From positions 1 through 10,556 of the forward strand of contig CAYYNP010000335.1 in NCBI GenBank assembly GCA_964472545.1: 10,556 bases of DNA. The letters are read 5' to 3'. The stretch's first letter is position 1. Each line of letters starts with the position of its first letter. The notes below the pieces were generated by a model, which was not told the DNA's origin, searched no databases, and saw nothing but the letters and a program-made list of their open reading frames with translations. Shown in pieces: positions 1 through 6,926 of the stretch. Source of the stretch: CAYYNP01 sp964472545. Its GTDB lineage: Bacteria; Planctomycetota; Planctomycetia; Pirellulales; Thermoguttaceae. Made by a program: the position numbers and the translations under genes.

Positions 1-30
1 GACGGAGCCAGTCCCCTTTTTCGGGCTCCC
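1..30. repeat. Short imperfect palindrome, possible dispersed intergenic element
   Basis: GGAGCC at 4-9 pairs with GGCTCC at 24-29 around a 14-base loop containing a C4T5 run. It lies beyond the end of the PEP-CTERM gene pair and may extend past the window edge. The arrangement resembles short repeated intergenic sequences I associate with planctomycete genomes, but this is an impression from memory. It could equally be part of the end of a gene lying to the left. Confidence 0.25.
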
Positions 31-95
31 GCACACTTTGCAGTTCTCCTGCCCGTTGGCGAGAACGCCGGTTCGGTTCAGAAGGCGTCGACGTG

Positions 96-115
96 TCTGG
101 CCGCCGAGGGCCAGA
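96..115 (-). terminator. Candidate hairpin terminator after the PEP-CTERM pair (no U-run)
   Basis: TCTGGCC at 96-102 pairs perfectly with GGCCAGA at 109-115 over a six-base loop, about 68 bases beyond the stop of the downstream PEP-CTERM gene. No T-run follows on the minus strand, so it would be a non-canonical or processing hairpin at best. A weaker 6-bp stem, CGTAAC at 133-138 with GTTACG at 156-161, lies closer to the stop. It includes a direct repeat AACACGTT (136-143 and 151-158). Nothing else is visible in bases 1-182. Confidence 0.25.
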
Positions 116-182
116 GAGTCGCGCGACGTTGACGTAACACGTTGAGTGAAAACACGTTACGGGATCTCGCTACTCGTGCCGA

Positions 183-3100
183 CTACTTCCGCCGCCGCCG
201 AATACGGACCAACGCGGCCAATCCCAGCAATGCTCCCAGCAGCATCGCGATAGCGGACGGCTCCGGGACGGTGCTTAGCGTGATCACGTCGTTGGTGCCG
301 CTGCCGTAGTCGATCGAATACGTGCCGGGCTTCAGACCCGGGATGACCAACTCGTCGAATCGGCCCAGAAGCGCCCCGTACTGGACGATGGGAAAGTCGC
401 CCGCCAGCCCACCGGTCACGTCGACCAGCAGCGACCCGTCGAGGGAGACGTCGTCGTGGACCACGAGCTGATCGAATGAGGCGGCCGATTCGAGTTCGAT
501 CTGTAGTGCGGCAAAGGGTCCTTGGATGTAGTTGCCGAAGATCTCGGTCGTGCCGATCGAGGTTCCCGGCGCGAGGACGCCGTCGCCGTTGTTGACCAAA
601 GCGAAGGAGATCGTGGGCGTGCCGAACGTGCCGACGTGGAGCGTTCCGCCGGTCCAATTGAATCGGCCGGTGCCGGCGCCCCGCTCGATCGACCCTGCGG
701 CGAGCATTCCCCCGCCGAAATTGAGCGTGCCGGTGGTGCGCACTCCGCCCAGCGCGATCGAGTCGGCCACCACGCGGTTGTCGTCGCGATCGCTGATCGT
801 GAGCGTGGCCTCGTAGTTGCCGGTTTGGTTGTCCTTCTTGCCCAGGACCAGGCTGCCGAGATGGGCGCGGAACGTGGCGCCGCTCAGATCGAGCCCGGGG
901 CGATAGGTCCCGTTGTAGCTCCAGGTGCCGGTGCCGATCGAGAGGTGGGTCGGACGGTCCGGCTCGCCGACGGTCAACGTTCCGCCGGGCACGATTTCCA
1001 CGCGGCCGTGGCTGCGGTTGACGCCGATGGCGAACTGATCCGCCTTGATCGTGGTGTTCTTGCCCAAGAATAGTACGGAACCGCTGCCGTCGCCGACGAC
1101 GATCTTGTTGGCGTCGATCGTTGCGTCGTCGGGCAGTTTGAGCGTGCCGTGGGAACTTCCGCCGGTGCCCATCAGCAGTTCGTTCAGGTGGGCCGAGAAG
1201 GAGTCGAGATTGCTGAAGTCGACGGTGGCCGTGGAGCGGGCACCGCCGACGATCATGTCGGCCCGGTCGTCCGGTTCTCCGACGCTGACGAACCCGTGAT
1301 CGCCGGCGAGGAAGCGTGCGTCGTAGGTGCCGGTCTGATTGTCCTTCTGGCCGACGATCAGGTTGTCGAGATAGGCGTTCAGCGTGGCCCCGGTGGTGTC
1401 TAGCGCGCTGCGATAGGTTCCGTTGTAGCTCCAGGTGCCGGTGGCGATGGAGAGATTCGTGCGTCGCTCGGGCGAGCCGAGATTGAGCGTGCCGCGGTTT
1501 CGGATCTCGACCGTCCCGTGGCTGCGGATCTTGCCGATGGCAAACTCGTCGGCCAGGATGGTGTTGTCGTCGCCCAGCGCGAGTACGGCGCTACTGCCGT
1601 CGCCGACGATGATGATGCGGGCGTCGATGGTGTTTTGGTCGGCCAGTTTCACGTTGCCGTAGGACGACCCGCCGGTGCCCAGCAGCAGTTGATCGAGATT
1701 GGCGGTGAAGGTCTCCATGCCGCTGAAGTCGGCCCAGGCACTGGTTCGGGCGCCGCCGACGATCATGTTGGCCGTGTTGCCCGTATCGCCGACGCTGATC
1801 GACCCGCTCTTGCCGCCGAGCAGCCGGGCGTCGTAGGTGCCGGTCTGATTATCCTTCTGCCCGACGATCAGATTGTCGAGATAGGCGTCGAGCGTGGCGC
1901 CGCTGGCGTCGAACCGAGAGCGGTAGGTTCCGTTGTAGCTCCAGGTGCCGGTGCCGATCGAGAGGTTGGTCCGCCGCGAGGGCGTGCCGAGGGTCAGCGT
2001 GGCGTCGTTGGCCATCTCGAACGTACCGTGGCTTCTTTGCCGGCCGATGACGAATTCATCGGCCACGATCGTGTTGTCCCTCCCCAAGGTGAGCACGGCG
2101 CTGCTGCCGTCGCCGACGGTCAGGGTCTTCGTGTCGATCGAATTGGCCTCGGCCAGCTTCAGGTTTCCGTAGGAACTGCCGCCGACGCCGATCAGCATCT
2201 CGTCGAGGTTCGCGTCGAAGCTCTGCAGCCCGCTGAAGTCGACCCAAGAGGTAGATCGCGTGCCGCCGACGATCATCTGGGCGGTGTTGCCGCTCTCGCC
2301 GACGCTCATCGAACCGCCCTGGCCGCCGTTGACGGTGACGTTGTAGGCGCCGTTGCGATTGTCTTTCTGGCCGATAACGAGGTTATTCAACCAGGCGTCG
2401 AACGAGCCGCCTGAGAGATCCAGCCGCATGTAATACGTGCCGCTGGAGTCCCAGATCCCCTCGGCCACGGAGAGGTTTGCCCGCCGGTCGGAACTGCCGA
2501 CGGTCAGCGCGCCGCCGTTGACGATGTCGACGTTCGAGACGCCCTTGCCTTCGCCGAAGGTAAGCTGATCGACGAGGATCAGGTTGTTCGCTCCCAAGTG
2601 CAAATTGCCGGTGGCGTGGCGGCCGAGGATCATCGCGCCGGCCTCGATGCGGTTGTCGGCGGCCAGCGTCAGGTCGCCGTAGGCGCCGCCGTTGACGCGG
2701 GTGCCGATGTGGAACTCGCGCACGTTGGCCTGAAACTCGGATAGCGTGCCCAGATCGACCCGCGACCAGGCGCCGGCCGTGTAGCTGCGGCCCACGTTGA
2801 CGTAGCCCAGCGGCGCGGTCACGTGGAGTACGCCGTTGCGAAACGTGGTGGTGGTTTGGCCGGGCTGGTCGAGGTTGAAGTTCAGGTCGCCTTTGACCGT
2901 GAGCGTCTTCTTGCCGAGGTCGGTGGTGTGATAGCGGCCGTTGTTGTTGAAGCTTAGCCCGGCGACCGTTCGATCGTAGAGGAGCCGATTCGTGACTTCG
3001 TTGACGACGGTCGAGGACCCGATATTCTGGAACGACGCGGCCTGAGTTGCCCCCGGAGCGAAGCCGGTGCTCCAGTTGGCGTTGGTGTTCCAGCGGTCGT

Positions 3101-3200
3101 TCATGCCGGAGCCGGACCAAGTGATCGTGTCGGCCGAGCAGAGAGTGGTCATCGCGGCCAGAACCGCAAACGCAGCCACGTAGCGAGTCATTCGAGTCAT
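183..3200 (-). CDS. Secreted PEP-CTERM repeat protein, predicted beta-solenoid (paralogue B)
   Basis: A 1005-residue protein, probably at the cell surface or in the extracellular matrix; the ligand and precise role are unknown. Residues 1-23 form a signal peptide (TRMTR, hydrophobic stretch, then CSA before D24). Residues 25-60 hold the W...W...NW...P module common at the N-terminus of planctomycete PEP-CTERM proteins. A diverged repeat is followed by three 170-residue repeats (278-447, 448-617, 618-787), a partial fourth, and a C-terminal module (APGTSIGT, DQLVV, LDGSL, FPIVQYG, GRFDE, IDYGSG) typical of the same class. PEPS at 979-982, a hydrophobic stretch and RIRRRRK form the PEP-CTERM tail, which by family knowledge is recognised by an exosortase; none is encoded here. 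The first ATG is chosen because GAGGAGG lies 7 bases upstream; a second in-frame ATG follows at codon 4. It lies 63 bases downstream of its paralogue on the same strand, so co-transcription is likely. Confidence 0.93.
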   Translation of the reverse strand: MTRMTRYVAAFAVLAAMTTLCSADTITWSGSGMNDRWNTNANWSTGFAPGATQAASFQNIGSSTVVNEVTNRLLYDRTVAGLSFNNNGRYHTTDLGKKTLTVKGDLNFNLDQPGQTTTTFRNGVLHVTAPLGYVNVGRSYTAGAWSRVDLGTLSEFQANVREFHIGTRVNGGAYGDLTLAADNRIEAGAMILGRHATGNLHLGANNLILVDQLTFGEGKGVSNVDIVNGGALTVGSSDRRANLSVAEGIWDSSGTYYMRLDLSGGSFDAWLNNLVIGQKDNRNGAYNVTVNGGQGGSMSVGESGNTAQMIVGGTRSTSWVDFSGLQSFDANLDEMLIGVGGSSYGNLKLAEANSIDTKTLTVGDGSSAVLTLGRDNTIVADEFVIGRQRSHGTFEMANDATLTLGTPSRRTNLSIGTGTWSYNGTYRSRFDASGATLDAYLDNLIVGQKDNQTGTYDARLLGGKSGSISVGDTGNTANMIVGGARTSAWADFSGMETFTANLDQLLLGTGGSSYGNVKLADQNTIDARIIIVGDGSSAVLALGDDNTILADEFAIGKIRSHGTVEIRNRGTLNLGSPERRTNLSIATGTWSYNGTYRSALDTTGATLNAYLDNLIVGQKDNQTGTYDARFLAGDHGFVSVGEPDDRADMIVGGARSTATVDFSNLDSFSAHLNELLMGTGGSSHGTLKLPDDATIDANKIVVGDGSGSVLFLGKNTTIKADQFAIGVNRSHGRVEIVPGGTLTVGEPDRPTHLSIGTGTWSYNGTYRPGLDLSGATFRAHLGSLVLGKKDNQTGNYEATLTISDRDDNRVVADSIALGGVRTTGTLNFGGGMLAAGSIERGAGTGRFNWTGGTLHVGTFGTPTISFALVNNGDGVLAPGTSIGTTEIFGNYIQGPFAALQIELESAASFDQLVVHDDVSLDGSLLVDVTGGLAGDFPIVQYGALLGRFDELVIPGLKPGTYSIDYGSGTNDVITLSTVPEPSAIAMLLGALLGLAALVRIRRRRK
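840..2369 (-). repeat. Three tandem 510-base (170-residue) coding repeats in paralogue B
   Basis: Units are 1860-2369, 1350-1859 and 840-1349, phased on the QKDN motif. The anchor codon GAC (D280, D450, D620 and the partial D790) recurs at exactly 510 bases. Within a unit, short strands ending in a hydrophobic-x-hydrophobic-G pattern (LIVG, ISVG, MIVG, LLLG, IIVG, LALG, FAIG, LNLG) are spaced about 10-42 residues apart, suggesting a beta-solenoid. Units share long near-identical DNA blocks, for example the bases encoding WSYNGTYR near 905, 1415 and 1925. A diverged half-unit precedes them and a partial unit follows. Confidence 0.93.
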
Positions 3201-3207
3201 CGTACTG

Positions 3208-3214
3208 CCTCCTC
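3208..3214 (-). promoter_or_regulatory. Strong Shine-Dalgarno site of paralogue B
   Basis: On the minus strand GAGGAGG ends 7 bases before the ATG at 3200. It fixes the start at that ATG rather than the second ATG three codons later. It is much stronger than the site of the upstream paralogue (AAAGG at 6329-6333, 11-base spacer), so the second gene of the pair can initiate translation on its own. The rest of the 63-base gap (3201-3263) shows no clear terminator. Confidence 0.75.
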
Positions 3215-3263
3215 GAAGGCAAGGGGTGTGTGAAGTAATCGCCTCACGCCATGGAGAAACGTG

Positions 3264-6200
3264 TCAGGAAGTTCGCCGCTTTCGCCGCAGCCAGATCCCC
3301 GCGCCGGCCAAGCCGAGGGCGGCCAGCACGAGCACCGAAGGCTCCGGCGCGGTAACCAACGTAATCGTGTCGTTTGCGCCGCTACCGTAGTCGAGCGAGA
3401 AGTGGCCGGGCACCAGGCCGGGCGCCAGGACCTCGTCGAACCGGCCGGTCAGCGTGCCGTACTCGGCGATGGGAAACTCGCCGCTGAGTCCGCCCGGTGG
3501 CACGTTGATCAACAGCGTACCGTCGAGCGATAGTTGTTCGTGTACCAGAAGCCGATCGAAGGCGGTCGGCGAGTCGAGGTCGATCTGGAGCGTGGCCGCA
3601 AACCCCTGCCGGTAGTCGCCGAAGATCTGCGTCGTGCCGATCGGATCCCCCGGCAGCGAACTGCCCGCCGACGGATATCCCGGCGACAGTATCCCCGTGC
3701 CCGTGTTGGCCAAATCGAGGGGATGGGCAGGCGTTCCGAACCGATCGACGTGCAGCGTGCCGCCGGTCCAGTTGAACCGCGCCGTGCCGGTTCCCTTTTC
3801 GATCGATCCGGCCCGCAGCGTGCCGCCGGCGAAGTCCAAGGTGCCCGTCGCCCGTGGGCCGCCGAGACGAATCGATTCCGCGTCGACGTAGTTATTGGCG
3901 CTGTCGCTCAGCCGCAGCGTGCCGTCGTGATTGCCGGTCTGGTTGTCTTTCTGACCGATCACCACCCGGTCGAGATAGGCGACAACCGTCCCTTCGGAAA
4001 GATCGAGCATGCCGTAACGTGTGGTATTGGAGTTCCAGATACCGTTGGCGATCGTCAGGTGCGTTCGCCGCTCGGGCGAGCCCAGGTTGAGAGTGCCGCC
4101 AGGGCGGATGTCGACGGTCGACGTGCTGTAGTTCTTGCCGATGTGTAGTTCGTCGGCCAGGATGGTGTTTTCGCGCCCCAGCGTCATCTTGCCGGGGCTG
4201 CCGTCGCCGACGACGATCCGCTCGGCGTCGATCACGTTTGTGTCGGCGAGCTTCATCGTGCCGTTGGAGTTGCCGCCGACGCCCAAGAGCATCTGGCTCA
4301 CGTGGGCGGTGAAGTCGTCCAGTCCGGTGAAGTCGACCAACCCGGTCGACCTGGCTCCGCCGACGAGCACCCGGGCGGGCTTCGCCGGGTCGCCCAGGCT
4401 GACCGTCCCACCGCGGCCGACGATCACCGAAGCGTTGTAGTAGCCCGACTGATTGTCCTTCTCGCCGACGATCAGATGATCGAGGTGGGCGTTGAGCGTG
4501 GCGTCGGTCAGGTCGAGTTTGCCGTAGCGCGTGGTGTCTTTGCTCCAGGGGCCCTGGGAGACGTAGAGGGCCGTGCGGTTTTCGGGTGTGCCGAGGTTGA
4601 GCGTGCCGCCGTTGGGCACGGTAACCGTCGACGTGCTGTAGTTGGCGCCTATGCGCAGCTCGCCGGTCTCGACCGTGTTCTCCTGCCCCAACTCGAGGAC
4701 GGCGGGGCTGCGATCGCCGACCACGATCTGTTCGGCGGCAATCGCGTTCACCTCGGCCAGCTTGACCGTGGCGTTGGCGTTGGGGGCGGCGCCCAAGAGC
4801 ATCTTGTCGAGATGGGCGGTGAAGCTGTCCAATCCGCTGAAGTCGACCAGGCCCGTCCCCCTTTCGCCGGCCACGATCATCCGCCCGGGATCGTCCGGCC
4901 GGCCGAGCGCGACCGATCCGTCGACGGCGCCCGCCAACGAGGCGTTGTAGTAGCCGCTGCGGTTGTCTTTGCGGCCGACGACGAGATTGTCCAGATGGGC
5001 CACGAGCGTGGCGCCGGTCAGATCGAGCTTGCAGTAGCGCGTAACGTTGGAATCCCAGGTGCCCTTGCCGATCGACAGATTGGTGGGCCGTTCGGGCGTG
5101 CCCAGCGCGAGCGTGCCGCCGTTGGGGACGTCGACCGTGCCGGTGCTGTAGTTGGCGCCGACGTCGAAGTCGTCCACCACGATCGTGGTGTCGTTTCCCA
5201 GCGTGAGCGTGGCCGTGCTGCCGTCGCCGACGAGGATCCGGCGGGCGTCGATGTTCGCGGTTTCGGCCAGCTTGACCGTGCCCCGAGAACTTCCGCCCAC
5301 GCCCAGCAGCATTTGGTTGAGGTTGGCCGAGAAACTCTCCAGCCCGCTGAAGTCGGCCAGGGCCACCGATCGCGTGCCGCCCACCACCATGCGGGCCGTG
5401 TTGCCCGACGCGCCGATGCTGATCGAGCCTTGGTCGCCGGCCAGGAAGGTGACGTCGTAGGAGCCGCTGCGGTTGTCCTTCTCGCCGAGGGTGAGGTTGT
5501 CCAAGTGGGCGTTGAGCGTGCCGCCGGTCATGTCGAAGCGGACGTGATACGTGGAATTGGTGTTCCAGATACCCTCGCCGACCGACAGCGCCATACGTTG
5601 ATCGGGGCTCCCCAGCGTGAGCGTGCCGCCGTTGATCACGTCCAGCAGCGAACTGCCGATGTTCATCCCCACGGTCATTTCGTCGGCCAAGATCGTGTTG
5701 GTTTGGCCCAAGTGAAGCCGGCCCGTGGCGTTGTTGCCGACGATCACCCGGGTGGCGTCGATCGCGTTTTGCTGGGCCAATGTCAGGCCGCCGTAGGCGC
5801 TGCTGCCGGTACGCGTGCCGACGTGGAACTCGTGTACCTCGGCGTTGAACTCGGAGAGGGTGCCCAGATCGACTTCGGCCCACCCGCTGCCGGTGAAGGC
5901 GCGGCCGACGTTGACGTAGCCGAACGGGGAGTCGACGTCGAGCCGGCCGTTGCGGAGGATGGTCGTCGTCTGGCCGCTGTTGTTGACGTTGAAGCTCAGG
6001 TCGCCCTCGACCCGCAACGTCGATCCGCTCAGATCGAGCGTGTGATACTTGCCCGTGCTGTTGCTAAAGAGCAGGCCGCCGATGGTGCGATCGGCCATGA
6101 GCACGCTGGTCACCTCGTTGGGGATCGTCGAGGACCCGGCGTTGGTGAACAGGGCCGCCTCGGTGGGATCGGGCGCCGAGCCGCCGTTCCAGTTGGCTCC

Positions 6201-6317
6201 GTCACTCCAGGAGTCGGAAGGTCGAGCACCGTTCCACTCGACCGTAACCGCGGACGCAGAAAGCCCCAGGACGCAGAGGGCGACCGTCATCGCCACCCGG
6301 ATCGTGCGTGTCATCAT
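3264..6317 (-). CDS. Secreted PEP-CTERM repeat protein, predicted beta-solenoid (paralogue A)
   Basis: A 1017-residue paralogue of the downstream gene, aligning along its whole length with the same domain order. The signal peptide is residues 1-23 (RTIR, hydrophobic core, ASA before V24). A W...W...NW...P module follows at about 27-60, then a diverged repeat containing DLGTLSEF and GYVNVGR blocks shared with the paralogue. Three 170-residue repeats occupy 279-448, 449-618 and 619-788. The C-terminal module matches the paralogue except for about ten extra residues between the APG/SPG and IGTT motifs (PSAGSSLPG). The PEP-CTERM tail has PEPS at 991-994, a hydrophobic stretch and RRKRR. The first of two adjacent ATGs is used here; an AAAGG site 11 bases upstream is weak support. 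It is the first gene of the pair. Surface localisation through an exosortase is inferred from the family; binding function is unknown. Confidence 0.93.
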   Translation of the reverse strand: MMTRTIRVAMTVALCVLGLSASAVTVEWNGARPSDSWSDGANWNGGSAPDPTEAALFTNAGSSTIPNEVTSVLMADRTIGGLLFSNSTGKYHTLDLSGSTLRVEGDLSFNVNNSGQTTTILRNGRLDVDSPFGYVNVGRAFTGSGWAEVDLGTLSEFNAEVHEFHVGTRTGSSAYGGLTLAQQNAIDATRVIVGNNATGRLHLGQTNTILADEMTVGMNIGSSLLDVINGGTLTLGSPDQRMALSVGEGIWNTNSTYHVRFDMTGGTLNAHLDNLTLGEKDNRSGSYDVTFLAGDQGSISIGASGNTARMVVGGTRSVALADFSGLESFSANLNQMLLGVGGSSRGTVKLAETANIDARRILVGDGSTATLTLGNDTTIVVDDFDVGANYSTGTVDVPNGGTLALGTPERPTNLSIGKGTWDSNVTRYCKLDLTGATLVAHLDNLVVGRKDNRSGYYNASLAGAVDGSVALGRPDDPGRMIVAGERGTGLVDFSGLDSFTAHLDKMLLGAAPNANATVKLAEVNAIAAEQIVVGDRSPAVLELGQENTVETGELRIGANYSTSTVTVPNGGTLNLGTPENRTALYVSQGPWSKDTTRYGKLDLTDATLNAHLDHLIVGEKDNQSGYYNASVIVGRGGTVSLGDPAKPARVLVGGARSTGLVDFTGLDDFTAHVSQMLLGVGGNSNGTMKLADTNVIDAERIVVGDGSPGKMTLGRENTILADELHIGKNYSTSTVDIRPGGTLNLGSPERRTHLTIANGIWNSNTTRYGMLDLSEGTVVAYLDRVVIGQKDNQTGNHDGTLRLSDSANNYVDAESIRLGGPRATGTLDFAGGTLRAGSIEKGTGTARFNWTGGTLHVDRFGTPAHPLDLANTGTGILSPGYPSAGSSLPGDPIGTTQIFGDYRQGFAATLQIDLDSPTAFDRLLVHEQLSLDGTLLINVPPGGLSGEFPIAEYGTLTGRFDEVLAPGLVPGHFSLDYGSGANDTITLVTAPEPSVLVLAALGLAGAGIWLRRKRRTS
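3954..5483 (-). repeat. Three tandem 510-base (170-residue) coding repeats in paralogue A
   Basis: Units are 4974-5483, 4464-4973 and 3954-4463, phased on the [EQR]KDN motif. The anchor GAC codons at 5475, 4965, 4455 and 3945 are exactly 510 bases apart. The unit length and phase equal those of paralogue B. The internal wording differs: these units carry NYST[GS]T and TRYGKLDL where paralogue B has RSHGT and WSYNGTYR. A diverged half-unit precedes and a partial unit follows. Confidence 0.93.
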
Positions 6318-6762
6318 CGCGCTACCAACCTTTCTAGGAAATGGGATTGCTGCCTGGAGCTCTATGGAGTTTCAAAACGCGTTGTTTATCGCCTGGGTTC
6401 ATACGGCACTGCCGCGCCTGCACGTCGCGCGCAGCCGCACGTGGGAATTGGGCCGATGGTGAAAGAGGACCCCGCGCCGGACTTGGAGGGTTCGCGTTGG
6501 CGATGGCCGAGAGAGATCGACCCGCACATGCGAGCCAACTCACCGAGCCGGAGTCCCGCGTCAGCCGTAAGAAGGGCGCCACTACATAGTAGTAGCGACG
6601 TGTGGGCCGACGCTTTCGCTGCCTCCGGCTCGTCGCCTCGAGAAGGGTACCTTGGTTACCGCAAGACCACCGTCATTTTCCAACTCGCACCCCAGGAAGT
6701 CAAGCATTTTCCGCCGCCTGCGGGCAGAATTTCAAAGAAAATCGGTCGGGCGTCCGGCCGCC

Positions 6763-6791
6763 TTGCAATCCGGGCGATTTACTGCGCTAAT
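6763..6791 (+). promoter_or_regulatory. Candidate sigma70-type promoter for the lipid-salvage operon
   Basis: TTGCAA (6763-6768) and GCTAAT (6786-6791) are separated by exactly 17 bases. Each matches four of six positions of the TTGACA/TATAAT consensus. It lies in the less GC-rich part of the intergenic region and faces the transporter-acyltransferase gene. If real, transcription would begin near 6798 and the large palindrome would sit in the 5' leader. Matches of this quality arise by chance, so confidence is low. Confidence 0.3.
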
Positions 6792-6815
6792 CGACGTGGA
6801 AAACTGAAGCCTTGT

Positions 6816-6829
6816 AAGAAAACCCCGGG
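6816..6829. repeat. Left copy of a 14-base direct repeat flanking the palindrome
   Basis: AAGAAAACCCCGGG here is repeated exactly at 6978-6991, 162 bases downstream. The left copy ends five bases before the palindrome. The right copy lies 64 bases beyond it, within the likely 5' coding end of the transporter gene. It could be a footprint of insertion or local duplication, or a second kind of dispersed repeat; I cannot tell which. Confidence 0.6.
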
Positions 6830-6834
6830 ATGGC

Positions 6835-6913
6835 GGGTGGCTGGGGCAAAGCGCAGCGGTGCCCCAGATGTCTTGGGGCTCTGGGGCACCGCTGCGCTTT
6901 GCCCCAGCCACCC
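6835..6913. repeat. Long perfect palindrome made of two inverted REP-like hairpins (BIME-like)
   Basis: Bases 6835-6868 are the exact reverse complement of 6880-6913: a 34-bp stem with an 11-base loop. Each arm also folds alone: CTGGGGCA (6841-6848) with TGCCCCAG (6860-6867), and the same pair at 6881-6888 and 6900-6907, each around an 11-base loop. Each hairpin has GTGG on its outer side (CCAC in the inverted right arm). REP elements mobilised by RAYT transposases are known to carry a GTAG-like tetranucleotide 5' of a hairpin, and inverted REP pairs are called BIMEs. The match in layout is seen directly; membership in a REP family is inference. In RNA it could act as a terminator, attenuator or stability element before the transporter gene. 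Confidence 0.85.
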
Positions 6914-6926
6914 ATCGTCAATTGTC

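Larger units (their letters stand above)
6318..6926. other. Divergent intergenic region between the PEP-CTERM pair and the lipid-salvage operon
   Basis: This 609-base stretch separates two divergent units. Short frames near 6334-6589 on both strands have no recognisable domain, are rich in R, P, S and A, and overlap each other, so I do not call them genes. The left part would hold the promoter of the PEP-CTERM pair, but I find no convincing -35/-10 there. The right part is less GC-rich (about 6660-6820) and carries a candidate promoter, a 14-base direct repeat and a large palindrome, listed separately. A minor inverted repeat, ACTAC-ATA-GTAGT, lies near 6582-6594. Confidence 0.6.

Noticed and set aside
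840..2369. Regular repeats considered as a CRISPR or non-coding array
   Set aside because: The period is 510 bases, in frame, without spacers, and encodes a continuous secreted protein.
3892..5883. 663-codon minus-strand frame overlapping paralogue A in another phase
   Set aside because: It is an arginine/glutamine/histidine-rich shadow of the same repeats, with no signal peptide or domain, while the overlapping frame has a complete coherent protein.
6318..6470. Promoter for the PEP-CTERM pair on the minus strand
   Set aside because: A TTGAAA element is present near 6371, but nothing resembling a -10 box occurs 16-18 bases downstream, so I did not annotate one.
6334..6589. Two overlapping 82-codon frames in the intergenic region, one on each strand
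   Set aside because: No ribosome site, no domain, composition rich in R, P, A and S, and they are opposite strands of the same bases; neither is convincing.
4302..6926. Plus-strand open frame running from 4302 into the transporter gene (1538 codons in total)
   Set aside because: Bases 4302-6317 are antisense to the well-supported PEP-CTERM gene, and the translation there is low-complexity A/G/V/R/D with a periodicity copied from the repeats. Only the part after about 6927 has recognisable domains, so the open stretch upstream is a codon-bias shadow.
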